A DNA stretch of 64,000 nucleotides from an uncultured Lachnospiraceae bacterium (GCA_946552115.1 CAMNRH010000015.1:1-64000), one strand, 5' to 3'. Shown: positions 44,846 through 53,830, counted from the first letter of the stretch. Numbers and translations: made by a program. The notes: generated by a model not told the origin, from the letters alone.

Positions 44846-45468
44846 GGGTTATCAATTAAGCCTTCTTTTATAAAGATATGATTCAGGATGCGGCCGTTGA
44901 CATATGCCGCACAGGAAAAACCTAAAAATACGATGGCAGGAAGAAATGAAAGGAAAAGAGACGGGCGCAGAATAAGCGGCAGGAAAACAGCGGCGTTCAT
45001 CATTGCAAGAAGGAAAGTGAGAAACAGGTATTTTGCCGTCAGTATCAGGCAGCTTCTAAAAAGAAAGCGTGTTTTTATATGGAAGCGCGCTAAGAAAGCA
45101 AAAAGGTGGCAGGATAGAAAATACAGATAAAGAATCAGAATCAGGAGGATAGAAGAGACTGTCAGCGCAGTCTGATCCGGCAGAAATTTTGTCCAGTACA
45201 TATCGAGGCCGAGAAAGGCATACAGCAGGCAGAGCACGCTCCACAGAAACGTACTCTGACGGAAATTTTCCCGGAAGCCGGAAAGAAAGGTTTGAAACAG
45301 GTAGCCGTCGTTATTGTCAATTACAAGAAAAATGCAGGTATACAGAGCCGTTTGGGCGGCTCCGATTGTAATGACAGGTATGCAGAAAAGAATGTACAGA
45401 AGATTCAAAAAGCAGAGCTTTCCGATTTTATTGGTTATGCTTAAGAGCTTTGATGTCCGGTTATCCAT
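44815..45468 (-). CDS. DUF624 (YesL-like) membrane protein
   Basis: A 217-residue integral membrane protein with about five or six helices. The N-terminal signature KIGKLCFLNLLYILFCIPVITIG then AAQTALYTCIF is typical of YesL/DUF624 proteins, which often accompany sugar ABC importers of the oligogalacturonide and complex glycan kind. Function is not established. It is convergent to the GH32 gene. The presence beside this locus fits the usual association with carbohydrate uptake. Confidence 0.82.
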   Translation of the reverse strand: MDNRTSKLLSITNKIGKLCFLNLLYILFCIPVITIGAAQTALYTCIFLVIDNNDGYLFQTFLSGFRENFRQSTFLWSVLCLLYAFLGLDMYWTKFLPDQTALTVSSILLILILYLYFLSCHLFAFLARFHIKTRFLFRSCLILTAKYLFLTFLLAMMNAAVFLPLILRPSLFLSFLPAIVFLGFSCAAYVNGRILNHIFIKEGLIDNPKKETPHDRA

Positions 45469-45566
45469 ATATATCCTTCCTTTGCCTTTTTTATTATGAT
45501 AATGTTATTTCGGGTATTTGTAAAGGGAGAGTTCGCGTGAATGGGTGAATGGCAGCATGATTCTGA

Positions 45567-45579
45567 CAAACATACGTTC
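45567..45579 (-). promoter_or_regulatory. SOS (LexA)-like box upstream of the R-M gene
   Basis: On the minus strand this reads GAACGTATGTTTG, which fits the Firmicute/clostridial LexA pattern GAAC-N4-GTTY. It ends 12 bp before a -35 hexamer. Confidence 0.45.
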
Positions 45580-45590
45580 AAACAATGCGC

Positions 45591-45619
45591 TTGCATTTGT
45601 TTTGTGAAATGAATATAAT
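45591..45619 (+). promoter_or_regulatory. Promoter of the methyltransferase-HNH gene
   Basis: TTGCAT (45591-45596), 17 bp, TATAAT (45614-45619). A second TATAAT at 45703-45708 lacks a good -35. The first leaves a leader of about 120 nt with a large hairpin. Confidence 0.65.
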
Positions 45620-45625
45620 AGTGTT

Positions 45626-45694
45626 GGGGTCAAAAGATGTTTTGCCCATGATGCCACGGGTTGTTCCGCATGTGATACATGACCTTTTGACCTC
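45626..45694 (+). repeat. Long inverted repeat in the R-M leader
   Basis: GGTCAAAAG (45628-45636) pairs perfectly with CTTTTGACC (45684-45692). The stem extends by a G-U and a G-C pair outward and by ATG/CAT inward after a 3-nt bulge. The 41 nt or so inside can fold further. It may be a mobile hairpin element or a regulatory leader. Confidence 0.6.
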
Positions 45695-45744
45695 TGGCGT
45701 CATATAATGATACTCATAATAAACAGCAAGCGGGGTATACCGGA

Positions 45745-48700
45745 ATGTTAAAGGACAAGACCTTGACTTATATCAGTCTTTTCAGCTGCGCAGGCGTCGG
45801 GTGCTTTGGATTTAAGAAAGCAGGCTTTGCATGTATTGCAACGAATGAATTAATTGAAAGGCGGCTGAGGGTTCAGAGATATAATAAGAAATGCAGATTT
45901 GATTCGGGATATATCTGTGAGGATATAACTTCCGACAGCGCGAAAGAAAAAATATTTACGGAAATAAAAAGATGGGAAGCGTTGGGAAATGACAGAGTCG
46001 ATGTATTGATAGCGACTCCGCCGTGCCAGGGAATGTCTGTTGCCAATCATAAAAAAACAGATGATGAAATTGTCCGGAACAGTCTGGTAGTGGAGTCCAT
46101 ACAGTTAATTCAGCAGATCGCTCCCAGATTTTTTATATTCGAAAATGTGACTGCATTTATGAAAACAGGCTGTACGGCTCCGGACGGCGCGGTGAAAGCG
46201 ATAGGGGATGTGATTTACGAGGAGCTTGGCAGAAAATATATTATTGCCGACAGAATACTGAATTTTAAAAATTACGGCTCTAATTCATCAAGAACCCGTA
46301 CGGTTGTTATCGGCGTGAGTCTGGAGATGGCGGAGTACGTCTCTCCGATAGAGCTATATCCCGCTTATACGGCGGAGCGCACCCTGAGAGCCGTCATCGG
46401 CGATATGCCGGGGCTTTCATGGGGAGAAATCTGTGAAACTGACTTTTATCATGCCTTTCGGGTTTATCCGCAGGAAATGCGGGCATGGGTTCATGATTTA
46501 AGGCAAGGCGAATCCGCTTTTGATAATGAAGACGAACGCAGACGTCCGCATAAGATTGTCGACGGAAAAATTGTGCCGAACATCCGGAAAAACGGAGATA
46601 AATATACCCGCCAGTATTGGGACAGGACGGCTCCGTGTATCCACACGAGAAATGACCAGCTTGCGAGTCAGAATACAGTTCACCCTGCGGAGGACAGGGT
46701 ATTTTCCATCCGTGAGCTTATGAGAATTATGACAATACCAGATGATTTCCGGTGGGTGGAGGCTTCCTTAGAAGAGCTGAATGAGCTTGGGGAGCAGGAG
46801 AAAAGAGCGCTGTTAAAAAAAGAAGAGATAAAGATACGCCAGAGTATCGGGGAGGCGGTGCCCACGGAAGTATTTTTCCAGATGGCATGCCGGATAAGGA
46901 GCTTTATGGAGCGGGAGCATATTACGAATGCGGCGACAGGCAGGACGATAGAAGAGTATGGGCTTGCGGACGCCGGGAGTCTTATTTCTTTTATTACGGA
47001 CAATCCTCTTAATCTGGGCGAGGCTTCGCTTGCGAGAATTGCGGAGCTGGCCAATACAAAAAGGGAAAATAACGCGGCATATTATACGAATAAGTTTATC
47101 ATCAATGAAATATTTAAGCAGCTTCCGGAATTTGAGAAAGACGAGCTTCATATATTGGAGCCGTCCGTGGGAGTGGGAAATTTTCTCCCCTTTGTTTTTA
47201 AAAAATATGAAAGTGTAAAAAAGCTCTATATTGACGTCGTAGATATTGACGAAAAGAATCTGAAAATTCTTGAATTGCTGTTAAAAAAACAGGGGATACC
47301 GGAGAATGTAAGCCTGAATTATATCTGCGGAGATACGCTGCTGTATCCATTTGAGAAAACATACGATTTAGTGATAGGGAATCCGCCCTTTTCAAAGCTA
47401 AAAGCAAAGGACGCCGCAAGGTATCTTAAAAATAACAGGAATCAGGATACGACGAATACTTTCGAGTTTTTTTTGGAAAAGGCCATGTCCGTAGCCGGAT
47501 ATGTCGTCATGATTACGCCAAAGGCTCTTTTAAATACTCCCGAGTTCCTTGTGACAAGGGATTTGCTTGCTTCAAAAAAGATAGATTGTATTCAGGATTA
47601 CGGAGAAAAAGGGTTTAAGGGCGTGCTGGTAGAGACAATCTGTCTGTTTATTGATACAAAGGGCCGTCCAAATCATACAAGAGTAGAATCCATTACTTTG
47701 AAAAAGAGGATGGTACAAAAGCAAAAATATATTATGGATAAGGCATATCCGTATTGGATTATTTACAGAGACAAGTTTTTTGACAAGGTTTCAGGAAAGC
47801 TGTATTTCGGAGAGTTTTCTGTATTTCGGGACAGGCAGATTACCAATTCCAACACAATGCCGGAAAAGGACGGAGACTGTCTGCGCGTTCTGAAATCGCG
47901 GAATATCAGCGACAATGGGAGAGAGCTGATAGAGATACCGGGATATGATTCCTACATAAAAAGAACCGCGGCAAAAGGGCTGCACGCGTATAAATATGTG
48001 GGAGACGAGAGCGTGTATTTGACGCCTAATATGACATATAAGCCGAGAGTGATGCGAAATAAGGGAAATGTGATTGTGAACGGTTCTGTAGCGGTATTAA
48101 TTCCTAAGAAACCGGTTGAACTGAGCGAGGAGCAGCTTGCGTATTTTTCATCCGTGGAATACAGGAAATTTTATCAGATAGCGAGGAACTATCAGACGCG
48201 ATCGCTGAATGTGGATGCTGCAAGTGTATTTTTCTATGGAGTACTGAGGGAGGATGTAATGAAAAATCAGACGATATACGACTTTTTGGAGGGACATGAT
48301 TATGATGTGAGAAAGACGCGTAACGGACGCTGGATAGACCAAAAGTGTACGATGGATGTTTTGTGTCTCGTGTCAGACTGCATTATAGAATATACCGAGC
48401 GTAAAGAATGTACGGCTTTTACGGTAAAGGATATCTGGTACAGTGATTATACGGTGGATAATGTTCGCGACATATTCAGTAAGCCCGATCCGGCAAAGAA
48501 AGCGACGCATGAATATGACAAATATTTTGGGCAGCCGATAAAGCTTCTTGACGCTGCCGGTATTATCCGCGGCGAAAGGGAAGGACGGGGCTATCAATAT
48601 CATATCGTTAATCAGGAGCTTTTGGAATATTTAAGCTTCCGGGAGAGAAATTGTTATACATTTTTGTGCCTTTATATTGAAAAGGTGCTTAAGGACAGCG

Positions 48701-49488
48701 GAATATATGAAGCGTTCGAGGATTTCTTCAGACAGCAGAATAAGGAAAGCTTTCGGAAATTAAAGAAAGCCTTTACTGATTTTACAATAAAAAATACGCC
48801 GATTAACGGAGCCACGGAATGCGGACGTATTTTTACCAAGGTTTTAAATCCTCTGGCCTGCAAATATAAAAAGAAAGGTACAGAAAAAGGCCGTCTGTCC
48901 CAGGATATTATTACGCAGGATAAGATTATGTACAATCAGAGGAACTGGAGGGATGTTTTCTCGGCAAAGCCTAAGGAAGCCACAAGAGACGAGTATGAAG
49001 CAGATCTGCCGAAAGCGGATGCTGATAAGATGACGGTTTATTGTATCAACCGCGCGAAAAAGAATCTGCGGCGGTTTAACGACAGGTACAGGGACGGAAG
49101 AACCGAGCTGTATGACAGCCGGCATATACCGGACTTCGCGACGCAGATGCATCATATATTTCCGGCCAGTGAATTCCCTGCCATTGCCGATTCTGCGGAA
49201 AATCTGATTGCGCTGACGCCTACACAGCATTATTCCTATGCCCATCCGAATAATCAAACGCAGTATGTTGACAGGGAATATCAGTATTTGTGTCTGAGAG
49301 CAAAGATAGAATCCATCCGGAACAATCTGCTGGGGAATAAAAAGGAGCCGGTTATCTATGAGTTTCTCTCCCTTCAGAAGGTATTGAATACGGGACTTGG
49401 GACAGAGGAGTTTTCGGAGGTCTCGGATATGGACTTTGACGGGTTGTCAGAGAGGCTTGGAAAATATTATGATACGTGCGTGGAATGA
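45745..49488 (+). CDS. Fused m5C methyltransferase - m6A methyltransferase - HNH nuclease
   Basis: A single 1247-residue protein. Residues 1-390 form a complete cytosine-C5 methyltransferase: motif I LFSCAGVGCFGF (12-23), PPCQG with catalytic Cys94, ENV (133-135), SRTRT (182-186), FSIRELMRIMTIPDDF (320-335) and the closing IGEAVP (368-373). Residues 440-640 are an N6-adenine methyltransferase with EPSVGVGNF (472-480), DVVDID (498-503) and NPPF (546-549). About 650-830 looks like a target recognition region. The C-terminal 1095-1200 holds an HNH nuclease, MHHIFPASEFP (1135-1145), Asn1153 and His1162/His1167. This predicts a self-contained restriction-modification enzyme. The m6A part recalls the Alw26I/Eco31I/Esp3I group, which methylates C and A on opposite strands. 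The site is weak (GGGG, 9 nt). Confidence 0.85.
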   Translation: MLKDKTLTYISLFSCAGVGCFGFKKAGFACIATNELIERRLRVQRYNKKCRFDSGYICEDITSDSAKEKIFTEIKRWEALGNDRVDVLIATPPCQGMSVANHKKTDDEIVRNSLVVESIQLIQQIAPRFFIFENVTAFMKTGCTAPDGAVKAIGDVIYEELGRKYIIADRILNFKNYGSNSSRTRTVVIGVSLEMAEYVSPIELYPAYTAERTLRAVIGDMPGLSWGEICETDFYHAFRVYPQEMRAWVHDLRQGESAFDNEDERRRPHKIVDGKIVPNIRKNGDKYTRQYWDRTAPCIHTRNDQLASQNTVHPAEDRVFSIRELMRIMTIPDDFRWVEASLEELNELGEQEKRALLKKEEIKIRQSIGEAVPTEVFFQMACRIRSFMEREHITNAATGRTIEEYGLADAGSLISFITDNPLNLGEASLARIAELANTKRENNAAYYTNKFIINEIFKQLPEFEKDELHILEPSVGVGNFLPFVFKKYESVKKLYIDVVDIDEKNLKILELLLKKQGIPENVSLNYICGDTLLYPFEKTYDLVIGNPPFSKLKAKDAARYLKNNRNQDTTNTFEFFLEKAMSVAGYVVMITPKALLNTPEFLVTRDLLASKKIDCIQDYGEKGFKGVLVETICLFIDTKGRPNHTRVESITLKKRMVQKQKYIMDKAYPYWIIYRDKFFDKVSGKLYFGEFSVFRDRQITNSNTMPEKDGDCLRVLKSRNISDNGRELIEIPGYDSYIKRTAAKGLHAYKYVGDESVYLTPNMTYKPRVMRNKGNVIVNGSVAVLIPKKPVELSEEQLAYFSSVEYRKFYQIARNYQTRSLNVDAASVFFYGVLREDVMKNQTIYDFLEGHDYDVRKTRNGRWIDQKCTMDVLCLVSDCIIEYTERKECTAFTVKDIWYSDYTVDNVRDIFSKPDPAKKATHEYDKYFGQPIKLLDAAGIIRGEREGRGYQYHIVNQELLEYLSFRERNCYTFLCLYIEKVLKDSGIYEAFEDFFRQQNKESFRKLKKAFTDFTIKNTPINGATECGRIFTKVLNPLACKYKKKGTEKGRLSQDIITQDKIMYNQRNWRDVFSAKPKEATRDEYEADLPKADADKMTVYCINRAKKNLRRFNDRYRDGRTELYDSRHIPDFATQMHHIFPASEFPAIADSAENLIALTPTQHYSYAHPNNQTQYVDREYQYLCLRAKIESIRNNLLGNKKEPVIYEFLSLQKVLNTGLGTEEFSEVSDMDFDGLSERLGKYYDTCVE

Positions 49489-49522
49489 AACGGAATATAG
49501 ATTATGAAAACGTAAAATCTTC

Positions 49523-49551
49523 TTGACTTTAGTCTGGTAAACTGCTAATAT
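49523..49551 (+). promoter_or_regulatory. Promoter of the amino acid importer operon
   Basis: TTGACT (49523-49528), 17 bp, TAATAT (49546-49551). A short leader of about 40 nt follows, with no riboswitch-like structure. Confidence 0.65.
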
Positions 49552-49596
49552 GGTAGCGTGACGCTGACACAAGATTAAGTATGAGGAGAATGTATC

Positions 49597-50424
49597 ATGA
49601 AAAAATTAATTGCAATTATTTTAACGATGAGTATGGTTTTATCATTATCAGCCTGCGGCTCTAAGTCGGATTCGGCTTCAGATTCCGGGTCGGATGCAAA
49701 ATCCGGCGCCGCTTCGGAAAGCGATATGGAATATGTGAAAGATAAGGGGACTTTAGTTGTAGGCATCACTGATTTTGAGCCGATGGATTATAAGGATGAA
49801 AGCGGCGACTGGATCGGCTTTGACGCAGATATGGCAAAGGCATTTGGAGAAAGTCTCGGTGTAAAAGTTGAATTTGTAGAGATTGACTGGGATAATAAAA
49901 TTATGGAGCTTGACGGTAAGACGATTGATTGTGTATGGAACGGTATGACGCTTACCGATGAGGTGACAGGTTCTATGGAATGCTCCAACGCATACTGCAA
50001 CAACGGTCAGGTTGTGATTGTACCGTCTGATGTTTCGGACAAGTATCAGGATACGGACAGTCTTTCGGATCTGTCCTTTGCCGTAGAGGCGGGAAGTGCG
50101 GGAGAAAAGGAAATCTCCGCTCTTGAGCTTACTTATACATCTGTAAAAACACAGGCGGACGCTCTTATGGAGGTTGCGGCCGGGACTTCTGACGCGGCAG
50201 TTATTGATTCACTTATGGCAGCCGCTATGGTCGGAGAGGGGACCGGATATGACAAGCTTACTTATACCTGCCAGCTAAACAGTGAAGAATATGGAGTCGG
50301 TTTCCGCAAGGGCTCTGACCTTGCAAAGGCTCTGAATGATTTCTTCAAGGAGGCTTTCGGAGACGGAAGTATGGCGGAATGTGCGGAAAAATACGGGGTA
50401 CAGGCGGCCATTATTGAACAGTAG
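49597..50424 (+). CDS. Polar amino acid ABC transporter substrate-binding lipoprotein
   Basis: A 275-residue family 3 solute-binding protein. The signal peptide MKKLIAIILTMSMVLSLSAC has its lipobox Cys at residue 20, followed by a Ser/Asp/Gly linker. The ligand domain opens GTLVVGITDFEPMDYKDESG and contains WIGFDADMAKAFGESLGVKVEFV and IDCVWNGMTLTDE. The Asp/Glu-lined pocket signature fits polar amino acids or cystine; the ligand is not resolved. It heads an operon of binding protein, permease, ATPase and a glutaredoxin-like protein. Confidence 0.9.
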   Translation: MKKLIAIILTMSMVLSLSACGSKSDSASDSGSDAKSGAASESDMEYVKDKGTLVVGITDFEPMDYKDESGDWIGFDADMAKAFGESLGVKVEFVEIDWDNKIMELDGKTIDCVWNGMTLTDEVTGSMECSNAYCNNGQVVIVPSDVSDKYQDTDSLSDLSFAVEAGSAGEKEISALELTYTSVKTQADALMEVAAGTSDAAVIDSLMAAAMVGEGTGYDKLTYTCQLNSEEYGVGFRKGSDLAKALNDFFKEAFGDGSMAECAEKYGVQAAIIEQ

Positions 50425-50448
50425 ATACGGAACAAGGGATAAGCTTTT

Positions 50449-51135
50449 ATGGAACAGATTTTGGAACAGATGCCGGTAGTTGTCAGCTCTCTTAACATCG
50501 GCTTTATACAGACGTTAAAACTTTTTTTTGTAACGCTCGTCGGCGCATTTCCGCTGGGACTTGTGATCGCCTTTGGCTCTATGTCGCGCTTTCGTCCGCT
50601 CAGCTGTTTGACAAAGCTGCTTGTGTGGATTATCCGGGGAACGCCTTTGATGATTCAGCTTCTTATCATCTATTATTTTCCCGGACTGGTACTGCATAAT
50701 CCGATTTGGGGCGGCGGTGAAGCGGGACGCTTTCTCGCGGCGTCGGTATCGTTTATTTTGAATTATGCCTGTTATTTTTCTGAGATATACCGCGGCGGGA
50801 TTCAGGGTGTGCCGATCGGACAGGAAGAGGCCGGGCTTGTGCTCGGAATGACAAGAAGCCAGATATTTTTTAAAATTACGCTGCTTCAGATGATTAAACG
50901 GATTGTTCCACCGATGTCAAATGAGATTATTACTCTTGTTAAGGATACCTCTCTTGCGCGTATTATCGCGCTTCAGGAGATTATCTGGGCCGGACAGGCA
51001 TTTATGAAAGGATCGCACGGGATTTCCGGCGCTATCTGGCCGTTGTTTTTTACAGCCGTATATTATCTTATTTTCAACGGCGTGCTGACAGTGCTGCTTG
51101 GACAGCTGGAAAAGAAGCTGGATTATTTCAGATAA
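50449..51135 (+). CDS. Polar amino acid ABC transporter permease
   Basis: A 228-residue permease of the HisMQ/GlnP kind with about five helices. It shows the N-terminal GFIQTLKLFFVTLVGAFPLG, WIIRGTPLMIQL and the EAA loop GQEEAGLVLGMTRSQIFFKI (with the conserved Gly). As a single permease it should act as a homodimer. It lies 24 bp after the binding protein and 14 bp before the ATPase. Confidence 0.92.
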   Translation: MEQILEQMPVVVSSLNIGFIQTLKLFFVTLVGAFPLGLVIAFGSMSRFRPLSCLTKLLVWIIRGTPLMIQLLIIYYFPGLVLHNPIWGGGEAGRFLAASVSFILNYACYFSEIYRGGIQGVPIGQEEAGLVLGMTRSQIFFKITLLQMIKRIVPPMSNEIITLVKDTSLARIIALQEIIWAGQAFMKGSHGISGAIWPLFFTAVYYLIFNGVLTVLLGQLEKKLDYFR

Positions 51136-51149
51136 AGGAGGCGGATGAG

Positions 51150-51935
51150 ATGTCAATTCTGGAAGTAGAACATATCTGTAAGTCCTTTAATCAGACAGAG
51201 GTATTAAAAGATATCAGCTTTTCACTGGAACAGGGGCAGGCCGTTTCCATTATCGGTTCTTCGGGAAGCGGGAAAACGACGCTGCTTCGGTGTCTGAACT
51301 TTCTGGAGACCCCGGACAGAGGAATTATCCGTGTAAATAATAAGACGCTGTTTGACGCAGATGACGCCGCGACAAAGCTGGAATCTGCAATCCGGAAAAA
51401 ACGCCTGCATTTTGGCCTTGTATTTCAGTCCTTTCATTTGTTTCCACAGTATACGGCGCTTGAAAATGTAATGCTGGCAAAGGAGCTGCTGGCGAAGGAG
51501 CAGCCGGATTATAAAGTGAGAAAAAAGGAGATTCAGGAGGAAATACGCAGCCTTGCCGGGACCTTACTTTCGCAGATGGGACTGGATAACCGAAAGGATA
51601 ATTATCCTCATCAGCTGTCCGGCGGACAGTGCCAGCGCGTCGCGATTGCGCGTGCCCTTGCGCTGAACCCGGATATTCTCTGCTTTGACGAGCCGACCTC
51701 AGCCCTCGATCCGGAGCTTACCGGGGAGGTGCTTCGGGTCATTCAGGAGCTGGCGGACAGCAATACGACGATGATTATTGTAACCCATGAGATGTCGTTT
51801 GCGAAAGATGTGGCAAACCATGTCATTTTTATGGATGATGGAAGCATTATTGAACAGGGAGAGCCGGTACAGATATTTGAAAATCCGTCTGAGGAAAGGA
51901 CAAAGAGATTTTTGTCCGGTTATTCTCAGGGTTAA
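51150..51935 (+). CDS. Polar amino acid ABC transporter ATP-binding protein
   Basis: A 261-residue ATPase. Walker A is GSSGSGKTTL (about 36-45), the Q loop is in LVFQSFHLFPQYTALENV, the signature is LSGGQCQRVAIARAL, Walker B is ILCFDEPTSALDP and the H loop is IIVTHEMSFA. An extra segment of about 20 charged residues before the signature (KEQPDYKVRKKEIQEEIRSL) is longer than in GlnQ. It energises uptake with the two preceding gene products. Confidence 0.95.
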   Translation: MSILEVEHICKSFNQTEVLKDISFSLEQGQAVSIIGSSGSGKTTLLRCLNFLETPDRGIIRVNNKTLFDADDAATKLESAIRKKRLHFGLVFQSFHLFPQYTALENVMLAKELLAKEQPDYKVRKKEIQEEIRSLAGTLLSQMGLDNRKDNYPHQLSGGQCQRVAIARALALNPDILCFDEPTSALDPELTGEVLRVIQELADSNTTMIIVTHEMSFAKDVANHVIFMDDGSIIEQGEPVQIFENPSEERTKRFLSGYSQG

Positions 51936-51949
51936 AGGAGGAGATTATT

Positions 51950-52237
51950 ATGAAAGTATATGGCGCTGACATATGTGTGAACTGCAGGAATTTTAAGCAT
52001 ATTGACAAACAGCGTAATCTGAATCTGGAGTATATTGATATTATTAAGGATACTGCGAATTTAAAGGAATTTTTAAAGCTGCGCGACAACAGTGCGGTTT
52101 TTGATATCTGCCGGGAGGAAGGGGGAATCGGGATTCCCTGTTTTGTGGAAGCGGACAGGATGACGCTGGATATTGACGAGGCTTTTTCATGGATTGGACA
52201 GCCCCCTGTGAGGGAGGATGAGTTATTGGAAGATTAA
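51950..52237 (+). CDS. Small glutaredoxin-like protein
   Basis: A 95-residue protein with a thioredoxin-fold start MKVYGADICVNCRNFK. Cys9-x2-Cys12 sits at the helix start as in glutaredoxins, and GIGIPCF supplies the cis-Pro. Later residues (DRMTLDIDEAFSWI) complete the fold. It lies 14 bp after the ABC ATPase with a strong AAAGGAGGAG site. A thiol oxidoreductase beside an amino acid importer suggests cystine or another disulfide as the cargo, reduced after entry. That link is inference. Confidence 0.78.
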   Translation: MKVYGADICVNCRNFKHIDKQRNLNLEYIDIIKDTANLKEFLKLRDNSAVFDICREEGGIGIPCFVEADRMTLDIDEAFSWIGQPPVREDELLED

Positions 52238-52243
52238 GACGGC

Positions 52244-52293
52244 AAAAAAGGGAGAACGTAACGGATATGCGTTACAGTCTCCCTTTTTCTTTT
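52244..52293. terminator. Bidirectional terminator of the importer operon and the AsnB-like gene
   Basis: AAAAAGGGAGA and TCTCCCTTTTT form the outer stem and CGTAACG/CGTTAC the inner one, with A and T runs on either side. The AsnB-like stop codon (52292-52294) borders it. Confidence 0.87.
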
Positions 52294-53830
52294 ATCGCTT
52301 TACAAAATATTCCTCATACCATACGAGGAATGTATAAATCGTCCATACCTTTCTCCAGTTATCGGAATTCCCGCCGACGTAGTCGTCAAAAATTGCATTG
52401 ATTTCATCTGCATGGAAGAATTTCTCCGCTGTTTCACTGCGGAAAAGCCGGCGTACGTCCTGATTATACCTGTCGTCCGCCATCCATATGCGGATAGGTA
52501 CGATGAATCCGAGCTTCTTTCGGAAAGCGATTTCCTCCGGCAGTACCTTTGCGGCGGCCGTGCGGAACGCAACCTTGTTCTGCTCCTCGTTCACCTTGTA
52601 TTTTGAGGGCATACGGGAGGCGATATCAAAGATTCTCCTGTCCGTAAGAGGCATACGGATTTCGAGGCCTGCGGCGGTACTCATTTTATCTACATTCAGA
52701 TAAATATCTCCCTCAAGCCATATCTGAATATCTACGTCGGACATCTTTGTGAGGGGATCAAGTCCTTCTGTTTCCTCGTAAATCTCCTTTACGAGATGAA
52801 TCGGAAGAATATTTTCGGAGTAGTTTTTAAGAATTCTCTGTTTTTCATCCTCTTTCATAATGTTTGTATTGCCGACGTAAAAGGTTTTCAGGTTTTCTCC
52901 GTACCGCTCTGCGTTCCGGTACATATTATAGCCTCCGAAGAATTCATCCGAGCCTTCTCCGGAATAGCAGATGCCCGTATGCTCCGCTGTTTTTTTGCAG
53001 GCAATTGCAAATGCAATAGCGGAGGCGTCTCCTAACGGCTGTTCCATATGATACATCACATAGGGCACGATTTCAAAATATTCCTCGGGCGTAATGCGGC
53101 ACCGTGAATTTTTGCGGCCCAGAATGCCGGCCGTCTCCTTTGCCAGACCGGATTCGTCGAACCTTTCCTCGTCGTAGCCGCAGGAATCCGTCATCTGTAT
53201 GTCGGACATTGCCAGTACATAGGAGGAATCCACTCCGCCGGAGAGGAAAGACTCGGCCGCTTCGTCTTTTTCTTTTACCTCCGGCATAATGTTCCCAAGT
53301 GTCGTATGAATCTCATCCGCCCATTCCTCTAAGGATTTGCTGTTATCCGGATGAAAGGAGGGCGTCCAGTATTTTGTTATTTTAAGCTTCCCGTTTTTCC
53401 AAATCAGGTAGCGTCCGGGCATAAGCTTTTTCACTCCCTTGAAAAAGGTATCCTCGCCTGCCGCATAGGTTAAGCTCAGATAAAGCTGCAGCATGTCTTC
53501 ATTTAATTCCTTTACAAATCCCGGCTGCTCCATAATCTGACGAATCATCGTGCCGTAGAGGAGCCGTCTGTCCTCCGTTACGTAATAGTAAAACGGCTTT
53601 GTCCCGAACTGGTCGCGCAGGCAGAAAAGCGCCTGCTCCTCTTCATCCCACAATGCAAACGCAAACATTCCGTGCAGATGGTCGGCCATATGACAGCCCC
53701 ACGCTTCATATGCCTTTATCAGAATAGCCTGCTCCCGCTCCTCTCTGGAAAGGAAAGGGGAAATTTTAAGCTCTGTGCAGAGAGCTTTCCAGTTTCTGAT
53801 GTGTCCTCTGTATTCCTGAACCTTTATCAT
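52292..53830 (-). CDS. AsnB-like protein lacking the N-terminal Cys segment
   Basis: A 512-residue homologue of glutamine-dependent asparagine synthetase. The synthetase domain is intact, with the PP-loop SGGVDSS (197-203) and GEGSDEFFGGY. The N-terminal part resembles the second half of the glutaminase domain (HLHGMFAFALWDEEEQALFCLRDQFGTKPFYYY). The first 65 or so residues, including the Cys at position 2 that hydrolyses glutamine, are missing. Only 14 bp separate the start from the purC stop. GAGGT lies 8 nt from ATG 53830, so this is a real start and not a sequencing artefact. It may use ammonia or serve another amidation; it is cotranscribed with purC. Confidence 0.82.
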   Translation of the reverse strand: MIKVQEYRGHIRNWKALCTELKISPFLSREEREQAILIKAYEAWGCHMADHLHGMFAFALWDEEEQALFCLRDQFGTKPFYYYVTEDRRLLYGTMIRQIMEQPGFVKELNEDMLQLYLSLTYAAGEDTFFKGVKKLMPGRYLIWKNGKLKITKYWTPSFHPDNSKSLEEWADEIHTTLGNIMPEVKEKDEAAESFLSGGVDSSYVLAMSDIQMTDSCGYDEERFDESGLAKETAGILGRKNSRCRITPEEYFEIVPYVMYHMEQPLGDASAIAFAIACKKTAEHTGICYSGEGSDEFFGGYNMYRNAERYGENLKTFYVGNTNIMKEDEKQRILKNYSENILPIHLVKEIYEETEGLDPLTKMSDVDIQIWLEGDIYLNVDKMSTAAGLEIRMPLTDRRIFDIASRMPSKYKVNEEQNKVAFRTAAAKVLPEEIAFRKKLGFIVPIRIWMADDRYNQDVRRLFRSETAEKFFHADEINAIFDDYVGGNSDNWRKVWTIYTFLVWYEEYFVKR

